64,000 nucleotides of DNA, from positions 38,889 to 102,888 of the forward strand of contig NZ_CAXUNP010000011.1 of the NCBI RefSeq assembly GCF_964252635.1, read 5' to 3'. The position numbers and the translations under genes are program-made. Of the stretch, positions 57,594-64,000 are shown one piece after another (the stretch's first letter is position 1; each line of letters starts with the position of its first letter). The notes under the pieces were generated by a model that was not told the DNA's origin, made no database searches, and was given only the letters and a program-made list of their open reading frames with translations. Origin of the DNA: Jatrophihabitans sp964252635. Lineage in GTDB: Bacteria; Actinomycetota; Actinomycetes; Mycobacteriales; Jatrophihabitantaceae.

Positions 57594-60071
57594 GTGACCC
57601 TGCCCTGCACGTTCGACCGGTCGTCGCTGATCGTGGGGCCGTTCGACCTGCTCGACCCGACCTCGCCGGTGCGGCTCGCGACCGGCTGGGACCGCAGCGC
57701 AGCCGAACCGACCCTGTCGAGCATCCAGGCGTCGGTCCTCGACGGGGCCGCGGTGTACGGCGACGGCGCGGGGAACCGGTCACCCGCCATCCCCGTCATC
57801 GTGCACGGCGTCGACCGGGTCGACCTCGCGACCCAGGTGAACACGCTGCTGACCGCCGTGTCGTGCCGGTCGTGGGAGCTGACGTTCGTCCCTGCCGGCG
57901 GGATGCCTGTCATCTACGACTGCTACCGGGCGACCGTCACCATCACCTCCGCCGGGATCCGGCAGGAAGACGAGGGCCTGGCCCAGTCGCTGCAGATCAC
58001 GTGCGCCGCGCTGCCGTTCGGCCGGTCACCGAACCCGCAGACCATCCCGCTGTCCGGAGAGTCGGTGCAGATCGCCGGGTTCAACGTCGAACCCCCGCCC
58101 GTCACCGCGACGGCGGACCCCGGTCTGGTGACGGCGGTCCACGCCGCACCCGTCCCCGCCTACGAGGGCACCGACTCGCTCGCGGTCAGCTACGTCGCCG
58201 AACCGACGGTCCTCACCGTCACCAACACGGACAGCATCTCGATCCCCGTCACGTTCCCGCCGTCGGCCGTCACGGTCCGGGTCCGCACGTCCGCGGCGCA
58301 GGCGGTGTCGGCGATCGGCGACTGGTGGCTGACGCTCATCACCGATCAAGGCACGTTCTCCGCGCCACAGTCGTCCGGCACCTCACCCGGCTCGGACACG
58401 TGGACCGCCGTCACGTTCGACATGTCCGCCGTGCCGGTCGGCGCGAACGTCACCGGCTGGGAACTCACCACCCCGCGGCTCGTACCGCGCGGCACATCGA
58501 CGATCACCAAGACCTTCACCTACACAGGCGGGCCGCAGACTTTCACCGTCCCACCTGGCATCACCACGCTCGCCGCGACCGTCAAGGGCGCCGGTGGGGG
58601 CGGCAGCAGTGGCGGCGCTGGCGGGCGAGTAACCGGCACAATCCCAGTCTCACCAGGTCAACAGCTGAACGTATTGGCCGGCGGCGCCGGCGGCACTCCA
58701 ACGACCTCAGCGGGCGGCGCAGGCGGCTACAACGGGGGCGGAGCGGGCGGCAACATGACGAGCGGCGCAGGCGGCTACGGCGGCGGCGGCTGCTCCAGCA
58801 TCGCCGACGCCGTGTCCGGCAACCTGCTGGCCTGCGCGGGCGGCGGCGGCGGAGCCGGACGCAACCCCGTGTCGTCGGCGGGCGGCGGTGCTGGCGGCAG
58901 CACAATCGGCGCGTCCGGCGTCAACGGCACCAACGGAGCCCGAGCTGGCAGCGGCGGAACCCAAAGCGGAGGAGGCGCAGCAGGCGCAACCGGCGCCGGC
59001 CTGTCCGGTGCGGCAACCGCGGGCTCATCGATGCAAGGCGGTCACGGATCAGGCCACAACACGAGCGGCGCATTCTCGGGCGGCGGCGGTGGCGGCGGAT
59101 GGTTTGGCGGCGGCGGTGGCGGTGGATCCTTGAACGGCCGGTCAGGCGGCGGCGGAGGCGGGTCGAACTACACCGACGCATCTCTGACCGGTAGCTCCAA
59201 TACTCGCGGCGCTGGCGCGCCCAGCACCGCCCACGGCTCCGTCACCTTCACCTACAACACCACGTTTGCGGTCTACTTCGACGACCTGCGGATGTTCCCT
59301 GCGGCCGCTGCAGGCGTCACCGACGCCCAAGGCGGGGTGTACCTGCTGTCCGGGGTGCAGGGCACCGCACGCGCGCCCCTGAACCTGCAGCTCGCCAACG
59401 CAGGCGGCGCGTCCTACCGGTCATGGCTGGTTCACACCCCGCCGGTCGACGGGCTGACCGCCCAACCCCTCATCCCGCTCGCCGGCCAACCCTCCGGCGT
59501 CAGCTACACCACCGACCCGTCGGTCGACTACACCGGCACCTACAGCGTGTACGTCGCCACCGGAGCGACCGTCGGCGGCACCACCGGCACCCCCCGAATC
59601 GTCACCGTCACCATCGCCCAGGCCGGCCAGACCGCCACCGTGACCGCGCCGATCAGCGCGACCCCCAACACGCTGTTCTACCTCGGCGACGTCACGCTGC
59701 CGCTCGTCGCCTACCCGGCCGAATCGTCCGCCCCCGCCACCATCACCGCCACCTCCACACAAGGGTCGGACACGTTCAACGACGTGCTGCTGCTCGACAC
59801 CCGCGGCCAAACCATCCTTGTCGACTCCACCGCCGCCGCCACCCCGAACAACTGGGTCGACGAACCCGACCCCACCGTCGCGCTCGGCGGCGTCTGGACC
59901 GGCACCGCCCCAGACCGCACCGACGCCCACTCCGTCGGCGCCAGCCTCACCCGCGCCGGGGTGCTGCTCGCCAACCCCGGCGACTCAGTCGTCATGCTGT
60001 TCTCCCCCGAGGGGGCGCTGCAGGGCAACGTCACCTACTACCCGAGGTGGCAGCAGGAAGCGACTTCGTGA
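57594..60071 (+). CDS. Minor tail protein (distal-tail-like) with Gly-rich insert
   Basis: 825 residues. The first 160 resemble a distal tail protein core (VLDGAAVYGDGAGNRSPAIP, VNTLLTAVSCRSWELTFVPA). Residues about 330-540 are a Gly-rich block with GG[AG]G runs (GAGGYNGGGAGGNMTSGAGG; GGGGWFGGGGGGGS), preceded by FTYTGGPQTFTVPPGITTLA, the lead of Gly-rich phage adhesin domains. The C-terminal part is beta-sandwich-like. It likely forms the tail tip and may bind the host. Confidence 0.75.
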   Translation: MTLPCTFDRSSLIVGPFDLLDPTSPVRLATGWDRSAAEPTLSSIQASVLDGAAVYGDGAGNRSPAIPVIVHGVDRVDLATQVNTLLTAVSCRSWELTFVPAGGMPVIYDCYRATVTITSAGIRQEDEGLAQSLQITCAALPFGRSPNPQTIPLSGESVQIAGFNVEPPPVTATADPGLVTAVHAAPVPAYEGTDSLAVSYVAEPTVLTVTNTDSISIPVTFPPSAVTVRVRTSAAQAVSAIGDWWLTLITDQGTFSAPQSSGTSPGSDTWTAVTFDMSAVPVGANVTGWELTTPRLVPRGTSTITKTFTYTGGPQTFTVPPGITTLAATVKGAGGGGSSGGAGGRVTGTIPVSPGQQLNVLAGGAGGTPTTSAGGAGGYNGGGAGGNMTSGAGGYGGGGCSSIADAVSGNLLACAGGGGGAGRNPVSSAGGGAGGSTIGASGVNGTNGARAGSGGTQSGGGAAGATGAGLSGAATAGSSMQGGHGSGHNTSGAFSGGGGGGGWFGGGGGGGSLNGRSGGGGGGSNYTDASLTGSSNTRGAGAPSTAHGSVTFTYNTTFAVYFDDLRMFPAAAAGVTDAQGGVYLLSGVQGTARAPLNLQLANAGGASYRSWLVHTPPVDGLTAQPLIPLAGQPSGVSYTTDPSVDYTGTYSVYVATGATVGGTTGTPRIVTVTIAQAGQTATVTAPISATPNTLFYLGDVTLPLVAYPAESSAPATITATSTQGSDTFNDVLLLDTRGQTILVDSTAAATPNNWVDEPDPTVALGGVWTGTAPDRTDAHSVGASLTRAGVLLANPGDSVVMLFSPEGALQGNVTYYPRWQQEATS

Positions 60072-61108
60072 TCCGCGTCCGCGCCGCCACCCGCGACGGC
60101 ACCGTCACCGCCTGGCTCGACCAGCTCGGACAGGTCGCGAACTGGCGCCACACCAAGAACAACCCCGGCGGCCCCACCTCCGCCGAGTTCGACTTCATCG
60201 CCCAACCCGACCTGCGGCACCCGTGCATGCAAGGCGGCGCGATGCTCGACGCCTACTCCGGCACGAAACGGGTGTGGCGCGGCCGGCTCGAGCAGCCCAT
60301 CCCCGGCCTGCCGTGGCAATGCACCGGCACCGGCGCGGCCGCGCTCGCGAAGGACTACCAAGCCCACGCCACCAGCGGCAACATCTACGCCTCCATGAAC
60401 ACCACCGTCGACACCGCGATCGCCGACGGGCTGCCCTGGACCCGGCCCGCCACGCTGCTCAACCCCATCGGGGCCGGCGACTCCCTCTCTGCCAGCATCG
60501 ACGGGCTCCTCGGCAGCATCGTGCAGCAAGGCCAGTACTGGAACCTCGACAACGACAGCCGCGTCACCACCAGCACGACGCCGCCGCCGGTGACGCTGCT
60601 GCTCGCCGCCACCGACCTGCCGGCCCGCACCCTAGACGGGTACGCCACCGCGATCGCCTACAGCTACACCGACGGGTCCAACACGTTCCACAACATCACC
60701 TACGCCACGGCCGCGTTGCGCGCCCGCTACGGCACCATCATGGACTCGGTCGACCTGTCCAGCCTCGGCGCGCTCACCTCCGCCCAGGCCCTGTCGGTCG
60801 CGCAAGCGCTGCTCGCCCGGCAGGCGGCGAACGGGCTGCCGTGGACGAGCGGGTTCACGATCCTCCCGGGCCAGCTGTACACCCTCGGCGGCGCCACCAT
60901 CACCGACCTCGCGACCCTCGACGCGAACATCACCATCCGGGTCATCGACCTCACCCCGGGCGACGGATTCACGCCCACCTTCGACGTCCCCATCGGGCAG
61001 CTCGACTACGACGACACGACCGGCCAGGCCACCCTCACGCCCTACGCGGTCGCCGACGACAGCCTGCTCGCCAGCATCGCCCGCACGAAACACCTCGCCG
61101 GACTTTGA
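60068..61108 (+). CDS. Minor tail protein (baseplate hub-like)
   Basis: 346 residues. VTAWLDQLGQVANWRHTKNN with TSAEFDFIAQPDLRHPCMQG, WRGRLEQPIPGLPWQCTGTG and a C-terminal domain with RVIDLTPGDGFTPTFDVPIG suit tail hub (Gp27-like) proteins in actinophages. GTG 60068 overlaps the preceding gene (GTGA). Confidence 0.65.
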   Translation: MIRVRAATRDGTVTAWLDQLGQVANWRHTKNNPGGPTSAEFDFIAQPDLRHPCMQGGAMLDAYSGTKRVWRGRLEQPIPGLPWQCTGTGAAALAKDYQAHATSGNIYASMNTTVDTAIADGLPWTRPATLLNPIGAGDSLSASIDGLLGSIVQQGQYWNLDNDSRVTTSTTPPPVTLLLAATDLPARTLDGYATAIAYSYTDGSNTFHNITYATAALRARYGTIMDSVDLSSLGALTSAQALSVAQALLARQAANGLPWTSGFTILPGQLYTLGGATITDLATLDANITIRVIDLTPGDGFTPTFDVPIGQLDYDDTTGQATLTPYAVADDSLLASIARTKHLAGL

Positions 61109-61129
61109 TCACGGACGGAGGTTCTTACC

Positions 61130-61615
61130 GTGAACGTCATGGGCCGACTACACAGAATCGCCGACCCGATACGCCGATCAAACGCCTACTGGGCTCTCGT
61201 CGTGACCGGCATCGCGTTGATCCTCATCGGGTTCGGCGCGCCCTACCTGATCAGGGGACTCGGCGCGACCAGCGTCCCCGGCGCGTTCGCCTCCATCCAG
61301 CACCTACCAGGCGGGCAACACACCTACGGCGGCATCATGCTGGCCATCGGGCTGCTGCTCGCCCACGCAGTGTCACCCATGGCGCACCACCGGCCGATCT
61401 ACTGGAACACCGTCATGGCGGCCCTGTTCCTCGCCGTCCTGTTCGCCGCGGCCGCGGTGATCGGGTTCGCGCTCTCGTGGGCCGCGACCGGCGTGCTGAC
61501 CTGGGGCTCGATGATCTATTGGGCCACGGTGATGGGGTTCGCGTTCGCCTCCATCGTGCTGTCACCCGACCGAGAGGACATCGCCGTCCGACCCACGCCA
61601 ACACAGATGCAGTGA
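61130..61615 (+). CDS. Four-TM membrane protein (possible holin)
   Basis: 161 residues with four hydrophobic segments: YWALVVTGIALILIGFGAPY, GGIMLAIGLLLAHAV, WNTVMAALFLAVLFAAAAVI and MIYWATVMGFAFASIVL. Charged C-terminus. Next to an endolysin, a holin role is plausible. GGAGG lies 9 nt before GTG 61130. Confidence 0.55.
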   Translation: MNVMGRLHRIADPIRRSNAYWALVVTGIALILIGFGAPYLIRGLGATSVPGAFASIQHLPGGQHTYGGIMLAIGLLLAHAVSPMAHHRPIYWNTVMAALFLAVLFAAAAVIGFALSWAATGVLTWGSMIYWATVMGFAFASIVLSPDREDIAVRPTPTQMQ

Positions 61616-61616
61616 C

Positions 61617-61994
61617 GTGTGGCATGACGTCGCGCGCATCGTCGCCGAAGGCGGGGCCTCACCGACCCCGCTGCCGGCCCTCGGTGTCGTCACCGCGCTG
61701 CTACTCGCCATCGGGTCGTTCGTCGTCGCGGTCACCGGTCTGGTCAAGGTGCTGCCGAAGTTCCACCGCAACCAGCCCGTCACGACCCCCGCGCCCCCAC
61801 CGATCGCGCTCAACAGCGACAGCGTCGACGCCGACGACGACTGGACCCCGCCGACCGACCTCACCGCCGCCATCCGGCAGATCCGCATGCTGCGCCGCCG
61901 CGTGAAAGCCCTCGAGGTGTTCTCCATCCGCGCGAAATACGACCCATCACGCATCGAGGACGGCCGGGAGGCGCTGACCGATGTCAAATTCTGA
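61617..61994 (+). CDS. Single-TM protein of the lysis cassette (unknown)
   Basis: 125 residues. One N-terminal transmembrane segment (LGVVTALLLAIGSFVVAVTG), then a Pro-rich linker and a helix (LTAAIRQIRMLRRRVKALEV). Overlaps the next gene by 14 nt. A holin or antiholin is possible. Confidence 0.55.
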   Translation: MWHDVARIVAEGGASPTPLPALGVVTALLLAIGSFVVAVTGLVKVLPKFHRNQPVTTPAPPPIALNSDSVDADDDWTPPTDLTAAIRQIRMLRRRVKALEVFSIRAKYDPSRIEDGREALTDVKF

Positions 61995-62343
61995 CCTCGC
62001 GCTGCAGGCGCTGCGCGACGAGCTCGACGACCTGAGCAACCTCAAGGGGAAGTCGCCGCTGGTTGCCGAGACCCTCAGCGGCAAGTCGAAACGCAAGACG
62101 TTCTGGATGGTGATGTTCGCTGTCATCGTCATGCTGGCCGCGATTGGGTGCCTGCTGTTCTACTACCTGCTGGTGCACGTGCCGAGCGCGACGCACGTGC
62201 GGAATCAGCAGCACGACGACACGCAGCGCCAGATCCGGCAGCTGGTGTGCACCGTCATCCCGCCCGACGCCGGCAGTCCCGGCGCGCAGGCCGCGTACCG
62301 CCAGTACGACTGCGCCCACTTCACGATGCCGCGCACGCCGTAA
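61981..62343 (+). CDS. Single-TM protein of the lysis cassette (unknown)
   Basis: 120 residues with helix LALQALRDELDDLSNLKGKS, one segment (FWMVMFAVIVMLAAIGCLLF) and an outer part with two cysteines (LVCTVIPPDAG; YDCAHF). A spanin-like or holin-helper role is possible; nothing decides. Confidence 0.55.
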   Translation: MSNSDLALQALRDELDDLSNLKGKSPLVAETLSGKSKRKTFWMVMFAVIVMLAAIGCLLFYYLLVHVPSATHVRNQQHDDTQRQIRQLVCTVIPPDAGSPGAQAAYRQYDCAHFTMPRTP

Positions 62344-62349
62344 CCCGAG

Positions 62350-62370
62350 CGGACGGTGCTGCGGAGCATC
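62350..62370 (+). promoter_or_regulatory. Late-region CGGACG-N12-ATC element, copy 9
   Basis: CGGACG at 62350-62355, ATC at 62368-62370, 6 nt, then GTG 62377 of the peptidase. GGAG at 62363-62366 is part of the element and could double as a ribosome site. Confidence 0.6.
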
Positions 62371-62376
62371 AGCGCC

Positions 62377-63580
62377 GTGACCGCACGCAGCCTCGTCCGC
62401 CGCCCCCACGCCGCGACCGCCAGCCTCACCGCCAGCCAGGTCGCCCACGCCTACAACTACCCCACCGGGGTGACCGGCAAGGGCGTCACCGTCGGCCTCG
62501 TCGAGCTCGGTGGAGGGTACCGGCCATCGGACTTCCCGCACCTCAACCTGACCGCCGTTGCGGTCGACGGCGGGAAGAACGCCCTCGACGGCGTGAACGG
62601 CGCCGACGGTGAGGTGCAGCTCGACATCGAGGTCGCCTCGTCCGTCGCCCCCGGCGCCGCCTTCCGGGTGTACTTCGCCCCGAACACCGACGCGGGGTTC
62701 CTCGCCGCGATCAAGCAGGCCGCGGCCGAGTGCAACGTCGTCTCCATCTCCTGGGGCGGCCCGGAGACGTCCTGGTCGGCCGCCTCCCTCGACCAGTTCG
62801 ACGCCGCGCTGGCCGCTGCCCGGGCCGCCGGCGTGATCGTGCTCGTCGCCGCGGGGGACTCCGGCTCCGACGACGGCACCAGCACCCCGACGGTCGACTT
62901 CCCCGCCTCGAGCCCCAACGTGATCGCCTGCGGCGGCACCCGCCTCACCGTCGACGCGAACGGGCAGCGGTCGACCGAGACGACCTGGGACGACGACGAC
63001 ACCACCTCCGCCACCGGTGGGGGAGTGTCGCGGCACTTCCCGGGCCGGCAGGTCCCCGACGTCGCCGGCAACGCCGACCCCACCACCGGCTACCAGGTCA
63101 CGATCGACGGGCAACGGGCCGTCATCGGCGGCACCAGCGCGGTCGCACCGCTCTATGCCGGTCTCGTCGCGCTTCTGTCCGAGGCGATCGGGGAGCCGCT
63201 CGGGAAGCGCACCGACTTCCTGAACCTGCTGGCCACCAACCTCGGGGTGTTCTTCGACGTCACCGCCGGCGACAACGGCGCCTACCGGGCCGGCCCGGGC
63301 CGCGACAACGTCACCGGCTGGGGCGTCGTCGACGGCGGCAAGCTGCTCGCCGTCCTCAAGGACCAGGTCGCTGACCCCGCGCCCGTCCCGCCCACCGGCG
63401 GCACCCCGGCGCCGCCTTCCGGGNNNNNNNNNNGCGGCGCCCGCACCAGTCACCGGCACCACCTGGACGGCCGCCACCCCCGCAGCGGCCGCCGCCGTGG
63501 CCGCGTTCGCCGACAGCCCGCACAGCTACCGCAAGGCCACCGCCGCCGCCAAGGCCCTCAAGGCAGGGAGCTGGTCATGA
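62377..63580 (+). CDS. S53 (sedolisin) serine-carboxyl peptidase, no prodomain
   Basis: About 400 residues, interrupted by 10 Ns at 63424-63433. Catalytic set: Glu79 and Asp83 (DGEVQLDIEVASSVAPGA), oxyanion Asp161 (VAAGDSGSDDG) and nucleophile Ser254 (GGTSAVAPLYAGL). A calcium site follows (FFDVTAGDNGAYRAG then NVTGWG). Kumamolisins have Glu78, Asp82, Asp164 and Ser278. The usual prodomain of about 180 residues and any signal peptide are absent. After the gap a reading with AAPAPVTGTTWT continues in a different frame and stops at TGA 63580, so the true gap is not 10 nt. Its coupling to the endolysin gene (ATGA) suggests a lysis or virion role. Confidence 0.88.
63424..63433. other. Assembly gap (10 N)
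   Basis: Ten Ns in the proline-rich linker of the peptidase gene. Reading frames on either side do not match a 10-nt gap, so the length is arbitrary. Confidence 0.95.
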
Positions 63581-64000
63581 GCACACCGCAGTCGATCACC
63601 AACCTCTTGAACTGGCAGCGAGCGCACCAGGGGGACGTGCCCTACAGCGAGGAAGCGAGTACCCGGCTGGCCTACGACTCGGCGCACATGACCAGCGCGA
63701 CCGACTGCTCGGGCCTCGTCATCCGCCTGTTCAAGCACTACGGCGGCGCTCCGGTGCAGAAGCTGCTGGCCCGCTCGACCTACACCGGCAACCTCGACAA
63801 CGTCGGCCATCTCATCACCACGAACAGAAACAAGGCCGCCGCGGGAACCGACATGCTGCCCGGCGACGTCATCCTGTTCGACTGGGGCAGCTACACCGCC
63901 ACCTGGGACCACATCGCGATCTACGCCGGCGGCGGCCGGATCTGGAACCACGGCGGCCCCGGCCACGGCCCGGTCAACTGGTCGCTGGCCGACAACGTGT
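63577..64000 (+). CDS. NlpC/P60-type endolysin, N-terminal part
   Basis: The first 141 residues, still open at the window edge. Cys44 in TSATDCSGLVIRLFKHYGG and His112 in ATWDHIAIYAGGGRIWNHGG are the cysteine-histidine pair of the NlpC/P60 peptidoglycan peptidase fold, with MLPGDVILFDWG between them. It should cut peptide bonds in the cell wall at lysis. A second domain (for instance wall-binding) may lie beyond the window. ATG 63577 overlaps the peptidase stop. Confidence 0.88.
   Translation, partial: MSTPQSITNLLNWQRAHQGDVPYSEEASTRLAYDSAHMTSATDCSGLVIRLFKHYGGAPVQKLLARSTYTGNLDNVGHLITTNRNKAAAGTDMLPGDVILFDWGSYTATWDHIAIYAGGGRIWNHGGPGHGPVNWSLADNV

Noticed and set aside
58580..59220. Gly-rich region as a sequencing or frameshift artefact
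   Set aside because: The frame stays open, the lead segment fits known Gly-rich domains, and normal protein sequence resumes in frame after it.
61112..61130. CGGACG 12 nt before GTG 61130 as a tenth late element
   Set aside because: The ATC block is missing and a good GGAGG ribosome site explains the start.
1..64000. CRISPR array or insertion sequence
   Set aside because: I saw no regularly spaced repeats of array type and no transposase with terminal inverted repeats.
10240..64000. The element is a plasmid or integrative conjugative element
   Set aside because: Terminase, portal, capsid, tape measure and lysis genes are all present and no conjugation genes were seen.

Overview
This is a high-GC actinobacterial chromosome segment. 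Positions 1 to about 10,230 are conserved host genes. From about 10,240 to the right edge is one end of a large tailed-phage genome (siphovirus type), read here as a prophage because its left side abuts intact host genes. Its right end is not in the window. The host block holds aceE (partial), a DUF3052 protein, an AhpE-type peroxiredoxin, SURF1, tRNA-Val, a resuscitation-promoting factor, MaoC, a Nif3-like protein, a zinc-ribbon protein and a bifunctional RNase H/phosphatase. It resembles the Rv2241 to Rv2228c neighbourhood of Mycobacterium tuberculosis, so the host is a mycolata-related or other high-GC actinobacterium; I cannot name the genus.

The RNase P RNA gene (rnpB, about 9,819-10,230) is the last host feature. 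A 150-bp strip with four helically phased copies of ACGGCCA follows, then a tyrosine integrase reading toward rnpB. rnpB therefore looks like the attachment locus. The leftward immunity/integration arm (10,380-13,173) encodes the integrase, a zinc-ribbon membrane protein, a small lipoprotein, an ImmA/IrrE-type peptidase and an HTH repressor. A divergent control region (13,174-13,382) with repeated GGGAAC sites faces a Cro-like HTH gene and an excisionase-like gene.

From 13,979 to 29,629 runs a dense, translationally coupled early operon, nearly every junction being ATGA, GTGA or TGATG. It encodes an SMC-like ATPase, a RecE-like nuclease, a candidate annealing protein, a DnaQ-like exonuclease, two WhiB-like proteins, a DUF5131 protein, an ASCH-type protein, an SNF2-like helicase, a DNA methyltransferase, a RusA resolvase and a DUF4326 protein, with many small unknowns.

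The late region starts with the terminase (29,012-31,119), then portal, a capsid maturation protease fused to a 2H phosphoesterase-like domain, major capsid protein, tail protein and head-tail adaptor. A tailspike follows, with an O-acyltransferase and a divergent membrane protein beside it (apparent lysogenic-conversion genes). Then come neck/tail completion genes, an HNH endonuclease, a frameshifting tail assembly chaperone pair, a 1,729-residue tape measure protein containing a lysozyme-like domain, a tail protein with a glycine-rich insert, and a second minor tail protein. The window ends in three small membrane proteins, an S53 (sedolisin) peptidase interrupted by a 10-N gap, and an NlpC/P60-type endolysin that runs off the edge.

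The most unusual signal is a recurrent element, CGGACG-N12-ATC, found at nine gene junctions across the late region (31.1-62.4 kb). In six cases it ends exactly 5-6 nt before a GTG start codon that has no clear Shine-Dalgarno sequence. In the other three, a leader follows before the next gene. It behaves like a phage-specific late promoter that often makes leaderless mRNA, or like a start-associated sequence.
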